Below, piece after piece: positions 46,500 to 55,612 of a stretch of 64,000 bases of DNA (its first letter is position 1; every line of letters starts with the position of its first letter). The translations under genes were made by a program, and so were the position numbers. Below the pieces are notes generated by a model that saw only the letters and a list, made by a program, of their open reading frames with translations, was not told the DNA's origin and searched no databases. Source of the DNA: Schistocephalus solidus (Eukaryota; Platyhelminthes; Cestoda; Diphyllobothriidea; Diphyllobothriidae); the NCBI GenBank assembly GCA_017591395.1, contig WEDG01000317.1, positions 1-64,000 on the forward strand, written 5' to 3'.

Positions 46500-47680
46500 A
46501 TTCTATAGCCGTCAGAACGAATTGAATCTACAAGACGGATGCGTACTATGGGGCAGTCGTATAGTGGTGCCACCACAGGACCGACAAGCCATCCTCAAAG
46601 ACCTGCAGAATGCCCATCACGGTACGGCGAGAATGAAAGCCACCGCCCGCGGTTATGTTTGGTGGACCAAAAAAGGACGAAGACATGGAAAACCTGGTGA
46701 AAACATGCCACGCGTGTCAACTCACTCAGAAGATTTTACCGAAGGTGCCCCTGAAGCCTTGGACCTGGCCTGACTCACCCTGGAAGAGGGTACAAGGCCA
46801 TACGGTCTTAGCGGTGTTTGACGCCCGCACTAAATGGATTGAAGCCTTGCCGACCGGAAACGCTCGGTCTTCAGTTATCACAATCAATAAACTACTATCC
46901 GTTTTTTCTACTTTCGGGATACTTGAAATGATCATTTCAGACAATGGCCCGGCCTTTACTAGTGCAGAATTTAAAGAATTTATGGACAACAATGGAATTA
47001 GGCATTTAACCACTGCGCCGTACCACGCGGCTTCAAATGGCCTCGCAGAGCGCGCGGTTCAGACGAGAAATCAGGTGGTAGCCAAACAGACGCAAGCGGA
47101 CTTGAGCACGAAGCTGTCATGCTTTTTGTTCAGCTATCGCATTACCCCAAACGCCTCAACTGGTTGTTCGCCTGCAGAATTGATGTTCAAGCGGGTATGC
47201 GCACACGGCTCGATCTGCTTAATCCTTCAATGCATGATAAAATCACTGAGCAACAGACGAAGTTGAAAGTACGATATGATGCGTACACGCGACCTCGAAA
47301 CTTCTTGCCTAACAAAAGTGTCTACACGAGACTGGAACAAGAAGTGAACTGGTATCAAGCGACAGTTCGAAGTAATGAGGGACAGAGCGTAGAATTGGCT
47401 TTAGAAGATGGGAGAATTTTGCGTCGACATCTGGACCAAGTCCGCTTGATGTTGATTCTGACGTCCCGAGGACGGAATATCTATGGCCTACACTTACTAC
47501 AACGTCGCCAGCCTAGGTGTCTATTTTTCATCATCCTTCTACCCCGTGCAGCATTGACGTAGAGGTAGAGGAACCAGTGACTCCGCAAAACGGCGCTGAG
47601 CTCGAAAATACTGCCCTGAGAAGATCGACTCGAATTCGTAAACACGTCCAACTTTTTCAGGACGAAAACTCGTAGAAAAT
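46500..47680 (+). pseudogene. Broken integrase with C-terminal module
   Basis: The N-terminal zinc region (LQNAHHGTARMKATARGYVW, then CHACQ) is split by a frameshift near 46,655. In the catalytic core the stretch around 46,782-46,800 (SPWKRVQGHTVL) lacks the segment that normally holds the first acidic residue. The second (SDNGPAF, codon 46,940-46,942) and the glutamate (GLAERAV, codon 47,048-47,050) remain. A frameshift near 47,200 leads to the C-terminal part with VYTRLEQEVNWYQATV and RILRRHLDQVR. The tail LRRSTRIRKHVQLFQ lies near 47,610-47,665. Confidence 0.88.
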
Positions 47681-47689
47681 TTACTTACT

Positions 47690-47962
47690 AACCCTCATTC
47701 GATTTTCCGTATCTTACCCTTTTCTCTGCAATGCAAGTGACCCGCATGGTCGGGACAAGCCCCCGCGCGCGACAAGCAACTTTGAAGGTCATGTACGCAC
47801 GGCCAGCTCACCTTTGTTCTAACTGGTCACCCTTCAGCCAATGGCATTCCCGCTTTGCCATATACCCTTTTGTCTACCCTAAAACTCCTCATTTTTGCTG
47901 TTTCCCGTCCTCAGTACACGTATTGATTACAACCAGCCTTGCGTGTTGGATACATAACAGGC
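47690..47962 (+). repeat. 3' LTR of the Ty3/Gypsy element
   Basis: The right end is fixed by match to the 5' remnant (GTGTTGGATACATAA then CA). The left boundary is approximate because the 5' LTR is truncated and cannot be compared. The ORFs at 47.7-48.0 kb are not genes. Confidence 0.65.
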
Positions 47963-48107
47963 TACTACCTGTTCAATTCGCTACAGTTCGTAAATCTAAT
48001 ACGTAGAAATAGTTTTTTCAATGCTGACCATAGTAACTTGGGAAGCTATAGTTGGACCGAAAGCTTTTCAACTGGGATTTCCTGTAAGTTGTCCCGTTAC
48101 CGACAAT

Positions 48108-48264
48108 GGTTATTCGTTGATGAACACTCATTCCTCGTTAACGGAACTCACTCATCCCATTCTGCCTTTCGGCTCATTCTCGAACACCGTCAGCAGCCGC
48201 ATAGCGGCTAGTGGTAGTAGAGGCAGATTAAGAAATCCGACAAAGATAATGGGGACTGGAATGA
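48108..48264 (-). mobile_element. SINE copy, left member of an inverted pair
   Basis: Read on the minus strand: CCAGTCCCCATTATCTTTG, CTACTACCACTAGCCGC, CGAGAATGAGCC and GAGTTCCGTTAACG, ending TGTTCATCAACG. The (TAC)n tract is nearly absent. It joins directly to a plus-strand copy at the body. Confidence 0.85.
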
Positions 48265-48374
48265 CCTCGGGTAGAGCACCGCCTGTGCTTGGGTATGACT
48301 GGCTGATAACGAATAATGAGTCAGAAATGCGCACTTCAGCCTCATTTGTCTTTGTCGGCATGGTTAATCGGTCT

Positions 48375-48452
<78 letters not shown>

Positions 48453-48552
48453 GCCGCTATGCGGATGTTGGCGGGGCTCGAGAATGAGCCCCAGGGCAGA
48501 ACGGGTCGATTGAGTTCCGTTAACGATGAGTGAGCGTTCATCAACCAACGTC
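48265..48552 (+). mobile_element. SINE copy, right member of an inverted pair
   Basis: A head-truncated start (CCTCGGGTAGAGCACCGCC) is followed by the body (GGGTATGACTGGCTGATAAC), 24 TAC units, and the distal block GGCTCGAGAATGAGCCCC with GAGTTCCGTTAACG and GAGCGTTCATCAACC. Confidence 0.9.
48379..48450 (+). repeat. (TAC)24 microsatellite
   Basis: 24 uninterrupted TAC units lie inside the SINE at the same position as the tract at 1552. The poly-Leu and poly-Ser frames over it are artefacts. Confidence 0.97.
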
Positions 48553-48725
48553 AATCTTCCCGATCTAAACCGACAAGACAAAGGGCCCGTGGTTCAGACT
48601 TCTGATCAACAGATCGCGGGTTCGAGCCTCGGGTGGGGCACTGTCTGGGGTTGGGTATAACTGGCTGATGACGCTTAATGAGTCAGAAATGGTCATTCTA
48701 GTTTTCTTTTGTCTTTGTCTACATT
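48553..48725 (+). mobile_element. SINE unit in head-to-tail tandem
   Basis: Directly after the preceding tail come the linker CAATCTTCCCGATCTAAACC, a head with GCCCGTGGTTCAGAC, the B-box GGTTCGAGCCTCGGG and the body GGCTGATGACGCTTAATGAG. The tail-linker-head continuity shows two units in tandem. Confidence 0.85.
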
Positions 48726-48886
48726 GTTAGCCAATGACAGTGGTGTCTGAAAATTAGATTTGCCTTTCGCCCCACATCGGTGGTATTTAGCAGGATGTTG
48801 GCCAATCTTTTTTCCTCCCGCGTACGGGCACAGTATGGCCTCCATGAACTTAAGGAACACTAATTTAAGGGGGCAGACGAAGGGCG

Positions 48887-49171
48887 CTAAATCTTGCATC
48901 CCAAACCATCGTATTTCTGCTGGTTGATGGCAGACTCCACCAACAATTTCGCATATGCACGTGCCCCATCGCATGTATGTCCTTCAGCCGGTAGTCGAAG
49001 CGTTTGACGCTTCGAGCTTGGAGGTAGAGTGAGCACCTCGCTTAAGTCCAATAAGAAAAACTTTTGCGTTCGAACAATCTCAGTGTCCTTTGGCTGGATA
49101 ACTAAAGGTACAGACTTTTGGGAAGAAATTCCCGGACCTTGCGCCGACAAACCGGCAAAAGCAGCCCACAA
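48887..49171 (-). CDS. Unassigned open frame
   Basis: The 94-codon open stretch has protein-like composition (SAQGPGISSQKSVPLVIQPK, then DLSEVLTLPPSSKRQ and LLVESAINQQKYDG). There is no ATG near its start and no convincing acceptor, and I recognise no family. It could be a decayed exon or a repeat fragment. Confidence 0.15.
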   Translation of the reverse strand: MWAAFAGLSAQGPGISSQKSVPLVIQPKDTEIVRTQKFFLLDLSEVLTLPPSSKRQTLRLPAEGHTCDGARAYAKLLVESAINQQKYDGLGCKI

Positions 49172-49349
49172 TTACCTTAGGAAGGAAGTTCGTCAATCGG
49201 GTAAGGAAACTGATCGTCTTATTTTGGCATGCGGCTCTAGGTATAGCTCATGCAGGCTGTCACATAGCGACCAGGAATATACGCAGAAGTAACTCCCAAA
49301 CAAGAGCAATGACAATAGATCCCGGAGTTGAATTTCAGGTGCTCCAAAA

Positions 49350-49432
49350 CTTGTGTTAGGGAGAGTTGGCTGCTGACAGTTAATAGGCCAGAAATACCCA
49401 TTCCAGTATCCGTTGTCTTTGCTGGAACGCGC
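49350..49432 (+). mobile_element. SINE body fragment
   Basis: GGCTGCTGACAGTTAATAGG, CCAGAAATACCCATTCCAG and GTTGTCTTTGCTGG match the SINE body and 3' end. The head is lost. Confidence 0.7.
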
Positions 49433-50875
49433 TTCTGCAGCAAACAACATAAACACCGCACGTTTTGGACATGCTTTAACACCGCTGCCACAAACCTGTT
49501 CATGACCAGAGGATGCTACTGTGTTATTCCACTAATAGGTATGTGACCCGTTGGTCTTGTGGCACGCGCAGACGAGGCCATTTGGTATGTCCTTGCACCA
49601 GTCAACTGACCGGCTATGACAGCGACTGGGACCTGGGAATTGGAATAGCGAGTGATGTGGACGAATCAGCGCATTTTTCTTATTATAAACCAATCGAAGT
49701 GCTTGAAGCTATCACGGTGAGCTTTAAGATGTGGCTCAAACTTTTGCCAACTGACGGAATAACTCGCACTTCATAGTCAGCTGAGCGGATGCTTCTGTGC
49801 ATTGGCCAACTGATGGACTGAGAGTCAGTCTGCAATAGCTCCTTCTTAATGGGAGGTTGATGGCACTGCCTCCGCGAGATCCGAACCAGAAAGAAAAGTT
49901 CCGTAGTTCAACTGTGGGCTGACAGGTTTTGGAGACAAAGAACGATTATGTAAAAGGTGGGCAAGGACTGTTGGTTGAGGAGCGCAAAGTACGGAGATCA
50001 AATATGAGGACCTCAGTGAGTTGTCCGAAAGAAGTGAACTGGGGAGTCTCAGAGGGGAATTCCGCGCGCAGAATGTTAAGTACGCTGCTCAGAGCATGAA
50101 CATTGCAATTCACTTCTGGGAACGCCTAGGTGCCTATACCGTTATGCTGTGAAGCTGGCCTGCTCACCACACAGTGCATAATTACACATGCATGTGAACC
50201 TGGGCTCGTGAATAAAAGGTGATAGAGTTTAGAAACAAAATCTGTATTACAAGCACGATGCATGATGACACTGAATTCGGTATGTTTGTATCGCAGAAAA
50301 ACGTGTGGTGAAAGAGATAGAAAAAATTTCACCTCAAACTAGCGTACAGACAAACAAATGCCACTATTTACGAAAGGTAATAATCACTCCAAACGGGCAT
50401 CAACGCATGTACCGAAACTTTGAAATATTTATAAATAACAGTAAGTGAATTTTAAATTCGAAGGACATGTGAAAAGTATAATTACTTTGTTAAGAAATTG
50501 TAAAAAATTGGTGAATTCTGAAAATGAGAAAAATCCCTGTAAATGCGTGGAATAGGATTGCCAGGTAATAGAGTAAACATACTATTTTGTGGATATTAAG
50601 AGAACTATCCTTTTGCCAAATGTGTTAATTGATACTTCGGGTTTTGGATTAAAATTTATTTTAGATCGTCCTTGATATACCGGTAAATATTTGACAATTT
50701 TCACTGTTTTTAATCGATTTGTAATAAATATAGATCCTGTTCTATGAGTTTGTCAAAATTTTCAAAATAATATAGCTCTTAAAAGCATTTAACGAAGTAA
50801 TGAGCTATTAGATATTCCTATTAATGGAGATGGATATTGTGTCATACTTGTGGATTTACCCAAACCTCAGATCAC
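49433..50875. other. Spacer, AT-rich on the right
   Basis: No gene or repeat recognised. Confidence 0.45.
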
Positions 50876-51647
50876 ATTTTCCAGTTCCAGAAGATATTTA
50901 TTTGAAACCTGTCTTACTTATATTAATGTTCTTTTATAGCAAAATACACAAAAGCGATGGACTTTGCTCTTTGGTATTAAATAGCATAGGAAATTTTCGA
51001 ATGCCCAGCAACCACCGCTTTCGCCCAAATCCTGTCGGTTTTCCTTCAATATATAAGATTGAACATGTATCGTTCTTTAGAAAAAGGTTTTCTGAGCCTC
51101 AAATCCAATCGACAAACCAAAAATCACAAGATCAAATGTACGCTAAACTACTGACTAAAATTTTGATCACACATTGCATGTGGTAAGTTACTTCTGTAGC
51201 ATACCGTGCGTTTGATGACTGGAGATTAAAAAAAGAATATTTATCCAGTTTCATGTTGCATATTTTCCAGTTCCAAAAGATATTTATTTGAAACCTGTCT
51301 TACTTATATTAATGTTCTTTTATAGCAAAATACACAAAAGCGATGGACTTTGCTCTTTGGTATTAAATAGCATAGGAAATTTTCGAATGCCCAGCAACCA
51401 CCGCTTTCGCCCAAATCCTGTCGGTTTTCCTTCAATATATAAGATTGAACATGTATCGTTCTTTAGAAAAAGGTTTTCTGAGCCTCAAATCCAATCGACA
51501 AACCAAAAATCACAAGATCAAATGTACGCTAAACTACTGACTAAAATTTTGATCACACATTGCATGTGGTAAGTTACTTCTGTAGCATACCGTGCGTTTG
51601 ATGACTAAAGATTAAAAAAAGAATATTTATCCAGTTTCATGTTGCAT
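50876..51647 (+). repeat. 386-bp tandem duplication, nearly identical copies
   Basis: Unit 1 is 50,876-51,261 and unit 2 is 51,262-51,647, with a period of exactly 386. By eye the units differ at only about three bases (AGAAGAT against AAAAGAT, and GACTGGAG against GACTAAAG). Each contains the same open frame (KPVLLILMFFYSKIHKSDG to KILITHCMW). Each frame is preceded by ATTTTCCAG and followed by GTAAGT, so each unit has the look of an acceptor-exon-donor cassette. The exon-sized part would be about 298 bp. The peptide is not recognised. It is a recent duplication or an assembly duplicate. Confidence 0.95.
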
Positions 51648-52124
51648 ATTTCTTAAAATTTTCAGTAGTGCGCTGGCAAAATTCCCGGGAGAAGGAGATG
51701 GAGGGACCGAGGAAAAAGCAGTTATCCAACATGAGAAATCCCTGAGAAAAGAATCTACTGAAGGTTGCAACTGGAAATACTCATGAGACGGTGAAGGCGT
51801 ACTGCCACATAAGAAATCGGGTAGTTGCTGAGACCACAACTTACTCCATGAATGTCTTCTATGGCATCCCATGGGGCTCTCCGGATAGGGCTCTAACTAA
51901 CACAGTATACCACTGCCTTGGGACACAAGTTAATTGGTATTGATCTAAGTGAGTAGTAATTGTCCGAAGGCGGGTACCTACGGGAACGGTGGTGAGGAAC
52001 GAGGTACCGGTAAACGGGGATGAAATAGTAAACAGAAACATATGGTAGAATTGTAGCATGGAGGGGTGGTTGAAAACCTGAATTGGAAAAGTCTGACGTG
52101 TAACATGTATGCTCCTACATATTT
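51648..52124. other. Spacer
   Basis: No repeat recognised. Minus-strand frames here show no domain and do not extend the candidate exon at 52.1-52.4 kb. Confidence 0.4.
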
Positions 52125-52424
52125 CTAAACCTTCACATTCACAGCTTGATCATCTTTTGGGATGTGCTGTTGGCTAAAATTATCTGTGATGTGCTGTGTC
52201 TCAGTGGACGTACTCTCGTCGAGAAGGGTGACTTCGGCCACTAGGTTGAGCTCAATTTGAGCAAAGGGCCTGAAGAGCCCTTCGTCGCACAAACATCCAA
52301 GCCCATGGATAAGTAAAAAGCTTTCATCTCTAAGTGAACGCCAACACCGAATGAACAGTAGCACACCACTCAGAAACGTCAGAGACAATGCAGTGAAGGT
52401 TGTTAGGACGTGAACAGGATGATG
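52125..52424 (-). CDS. Possible PIG-H (GPI GlcNAc-transferase subunit H) exon
   Basis: The minus-strand frame opens with a hydrophobic stretch (VLTTFTALSLTFLSGVLLFI), then RCWRSL, then DESFLLIHGLG and FAQIELNLVAEVTLLDEST. In PIG-H a membrane hairpin is followed by E-[ST]-LLI-x-x-LG, a phenylalanine strand and a dV-INE-like strand, and this order fits. PIG-H is part of the ER complex that starts GPI anchor synthesis. Against this, the INE-like segment is poor, no C-terminal exon was found and there is no start ATG. An acceptor-like TTCACTTAG at 52,330 would start the exon at DESFLL. The match is from memory over about 50 residues. Confidence 0.3.
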   Translation of the reverse strand, partial: HHPVHVLTTFTALSLTFLSGVLLFIRCWRSLRDESFLLIHGLGCLCDEGLFRPFAQIELNLVAEVTLLDESTSTETQHITDNFSQQHIPKDDQAVNVKV

Positions 52425-53255
52425 TCACAACTGTCTTACTAATAAAGGGAAGATGGTTCAGAAAACTGTGCATCGGCCTTTCTTTGGATCAATCGGTGGA
52501 GAAAAACCATGCTAGTCATATTTTCAGTTGTATTTCTTGAGCGCATACTGCTATGGTGCTATGGCGACAGGCTATTCAAACTGCACCAGAGCGAGGCTCT
52601 GCCAAATTCCAGGCTATTTGTGCTAATTGTGAGCTCCTTGGATCGGTTCGATTCAGCGATGATACCCAGGCAAACATTCAAGGAGTCAATTTCGGCAAAC
52701 GTACGTTTTCGAATAGTCGAAAGCTTGCTTAAGTTTGCCGAAAATGACTTCTTAGATTTTGAGCTCAGTGTTGTTGTGGATAAAGGGTTGCAGAGGAGTG
52801 AGTCGAATCAGGGTATTAATCAACACGAATAGGAGAAAAAATTCGCGCAAGCCAGCGTAAATTTGGTTATATATATGCGGCCAATCAGCAAAGTGGACAG
52901 ATGATGAATAGTCGATTTGAGGCCATCCAATCTGTGTAAATGAAGACAGATTTATACTCCTGATATTCAAAGTTACGTTCTCACTTATCAGGCTATAGTT
53001 CTCGGCTTGGACTGCTAAGGTCATTAGCAAAGTCATAAAGTCAACTGTGCTCAAAGTAATTGAGTTTATTTCCGTGCTGCGTAAACTTGCGAACTCAAAG
53101 GTTTGCTAGCGGATCTTTAGGTCTCTGAAATGTCTTGAAAGTAAAATAACAGGAGAAACCGGCAGGCTTTGGCACGCGCGTTTCTACATTCGTTTTAGGA
53201 GTTTGAACTCCTGAGATAAAAAGCGATTCGTTTGTGCTTTTTTATCAATTCAAAG
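52425..53255. other. Unassigned region with several open frames
   Basis: A plus-strand ATG frame (52,509-52,832) starts with a hydrophobic segment (MLVIFSVVFLERILLWC). A minus-strand frame (52,752-53,054) contains a hydrophobic segment (LREFFLLFVLINTLIRL). They overlap antisense, and neither matches a known family. A nested inverted repeat lies at 52,690-52,741 (TTTCGGCAAAC / GTTTGCCGAAA). Confidence 0.35.
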
Positions 53256-53496
53256 CTGCAACAACAAAATCAAATCCACGCCGACTTTCCATGGGCCAAA
53301 AAATCTGCGCAAGACAGAAATACCTCGAACGCAGTTCACCGCAAACCTCCGAATCCTCAGATTTACCCCAGCCAGTGTTTTATCAAACATTGTGTGAATC
53401 TACTGAGTCGACAAACTACGTTAGCCGGAACAGCATTATTCAAATTCAATCAATGCTGGTGTTCGCAAATGAAATAACAGTAGTGGACATCTTCAG
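53256..53496 (+). CDS. Candidate exon, unrecognised product
   Basis: A pyrimidine-rich acceptor (CTTTTTTATCAATTCAAAG) precedes position 53,256, and the segment ends CATCTTCAG before GTAAGA, an ideal donor at 53,497. One frame is open throughout and contains ATG at 53,291 (MGQKICARQKYLERSS). If that start is used, Gly-2 and the basic stretch would suit N-myristoylation. The end reads SMLVFANEITVVDIF. No family is recognised. Confidence 0.25.
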
Positions 53497-53895
53497 GTAA
53501 GACAGCCATCCAAGACCATAATAATTGACCGCCTAAATGACCAGTGGTCTGGACACGCTGCCCATGTGTTTTGAGATAACTCGTCTACCGCCTAGCAGGA
53601 CTTAATGGCTAGTAATTGGTCGTATATAGAAAGACTATTTACAAAAACCAATCAGTGTAAAAAACGATGGTTTACGACGTTAAGCCCTGGAGCTCACCAG
53701 AACACCTCTAAAGCTAGACCCGTGGAAGTTGTCACAGCAGCCGAGCCACGCTGGGGATACTCTGAGTAACCACTTGGAGGGAATACAGGGCAATTCAAAG
53801 TCCCTGGCTTACTGATGACAACAATGCTCACTAAACCGATCTCACCCGCAAAATGTGAAGAAGGGAGTTAGTATATCATGGTTATTGGTGGATAG
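53497..53895. other. Spacer
   Basis: No gene or repeat recognised. Confidence 0.45.
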
Positions 53896-54056
53896 GCGAG
53901 CCCGTGACTCAATGGTTAGAGCGTTGGACACCTAATCAATAGGTCGCGGGTTCCAGCCTCAGGTGCAGCAGCACCCGGAGTTGGATATGGCTGGCTGATG
54001 ACGGCTAATAAGCCAGAAATTGTCATTCCAGTCTCCCTGACCTTTTTCAGTAATGC
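53896..54056 (+). mobile_element. SINE copy with well-preserved pol III head
   Basis: The head GCCCGTGACTCAATGG then TTAGAGCGTTGGAC, the B-box GGTTCCAGCCTC, the body GGCTGATGACGGCTAATAAG, and the end CATTCCAGTCTCCCTGACC. This is one of the clearest tRNA-like heads in the window. Confidence 0.88.
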
Positions 54057-55144
54057 TCTACTGCCCACATCACCGTTAGTCGCGACGATTGGGAGATCTG
54101 GTGTGGTAATTAACTTTCCCTTGGTAAGCCTGATAGTTAAGTCGCCTAGCTCAAACATAGAAACGTGATCTCATTTGAAGAATTGTTTTAGGCCAAGTAA
54201 GGGGAGGCAACACCTAAAAAATTTATTGGATAACTTCAAATCCACAAAAAACCAATGTTCGCGCTTGGCTAATAATTACTCCGGGAGAGGAGGAACACCG
54301 CGATGGCTGTAGTCCGAAACCTAAAATTCCTATCGGAGGGTTTACGCCTCAGCTAATCCAACCACCGAGTCTGTCCTCCAATTCCCAGACCGCAAACTTA
54401 AACAAAAGGCATATATGCTGTCAGTCGGTCAGCCTTCCCATTTTACTGGAATGTATAGTCGGAGATATGCAGAAAAGTAGAAGACGGTTAAAACAACACG
54501 CGGGGAACCCGTAGGCTACGAATCTCCCGAATCTAGTGGAATTCAGCCGTAGAACCTATAAAATCTTCAGTAAAGCAACGAAGGAAGAAATAACTAGGAC
54601 TCTAGTTAGTTATTGAACTGCCGGTATAGCCATCAAAGCGTCCGTAAAAGAACTATTCAACCTTGTAGTAAGCTACTACGAACCTGAAATACAACGTCCA
54701 CAATATGAAATTGCTTGCCATAATAAAAGAACAAGACGCCAAAAACCATTCGTGAAGCTTAAAACTGAGGCGTCATTTCTTCTCAGATTTAACGCAAGAA
54801 TCTTATTAGCTGCCCACGGGAAAATGACATGCTGTTGTCTATGCACGCAAAGTAATCCCGCCGACTACCGAAGACATCCACACGTAACTGAACACGACGA
54901 ATTCCGCGTGTTCATCACTTAGTTAAGAAGCAATTGAATTGGCATTTATCGGTCGAGCATGATTATAGCGTTGCGACGTCATCGCAGAAAATGATCCAAA
55001 ACTCAAAGAAGAAACAACTGCCCTCTCTCTCTCTCCCTCGCAGACTTTTATTTCCAACAGCATAGTAGGAGGGTAAGTCGGAGGCGCTACCGGGATTTTT
55101 TTCTAACGCGAACACTGAAGGGATAGGCAGATATATATTGCAGA
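54057..55144. other. Spacer containing an unassigned open frame
   Basis: From about 54,547 to 54,922 one plus frame is open apart from a TGA at 54,614-54,616. The peptide (VKELFNLVVSYYEPEIQRPQ, then ACHNKRTRRQKPF) is basic and includes CCCLC. There is no ATG near the start and no recognised family. It may be a decayed element ORF. Confidence 0.25.
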
Positions 55145-55345
55145 TTAAGGCAAGGAAGACTCGAATGGTCATTTGTGGCTCATTAGCCGTCATCAGCCAG
55201 TCATAACCAACCCCAGGTGTTGCAGCAACCGAGGATCGAACGCATGACCCGTTTAGCAGAAGTCCAACACTAACCATTGAGCCACGAGCTCGTTGTCTTG
55301 CCAGTTTAGATCGGAATATTGACTTGCATTCGTTGATGAACGCTC
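55145..55345 (-). mobile_element. SINE copy, left member of an inverted pair
   Basis: The minus strand shows linker (ATATTCCGATCTAAACTGG), head (GAGCTCGTGGCTCAATGG), B-box relic (GTTCGATCCTCGG) and body (GGCTGATGACGGCTAATGAG). The region beyond the linker carries the family tail (GAGCGTTCATCAACG). Confidence 0.85.
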
Positions 55346-55382
55346 ACCGATCACTAACGGAACGCTCTAACCATGGATCCAC

Positions 55383-55612
55383 AGGTGGTGCACCACCTCG
55401 GGTTGGGTATGACTGGCTGACGACGGCTAATAAGCCAGAAACGACCATTCCAAAATCCCTCGTCTTAGCCGATAGTGTCAACTGCTTAGTCTACTACTAG
55501 CTGCTGTGGGTCTGCTGACGGGACTCGAGAGTGAGCCTCAAGCTACAAAGGTACGAATGAGTTCCGTTAGCTATCGTTGAGCGTTCATCAACGAATGCAA
55601 CTGGAGGGATAA
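55383..55612 (+). mobile_element. SINE copy, right member of an inverted pair
   Basis: A head-truncated start (GGTGCACCACCTCGGG), the body (GGCTGACGACGGCTAATAAG), a short CTACTACTAG remnant of the TAC tract, and the distal block GACTCGAGAGTGAGCC ending GAGCGTTCATCAACG. Confidence 0.88.

Larger units (their letters stand above)
43830..47962 (+). mobile_element. Degenerate Ty3/Gypsy LTR retrotransposon
   Basis: Order: truncated 5' LTR, primer-binding site, gag with zinc knuckles, protease, reverse transcriptase, RNase H, integrase, 3' LTR. This gag-PR-RT-RH-IN order defines Ty3/Gypsy. Every domain carries stops or frameshifts, and three catalytic motifs are altered or missing, so it cannot move on its own. 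It abuts the LINE remnant at 43,829, consistent with insertion into or next to it. The element is about 4.1 kb, shortened mainly by loss of most of the 5' LTR and parts of gag. Confidence 0.92.

Noticed and set aside
43836..47962. A 5' LTR of full length
   Set aside because: Only about 49 bases before the primer-binding site match the 3' LTR. Upstream sequence is the LINE fragment.
53896..53970. tRNA gene
   Set aside because: A and B boxes are present, but the cloverleaf does not close and the same head is attached to a conserved SINE body in many copies.
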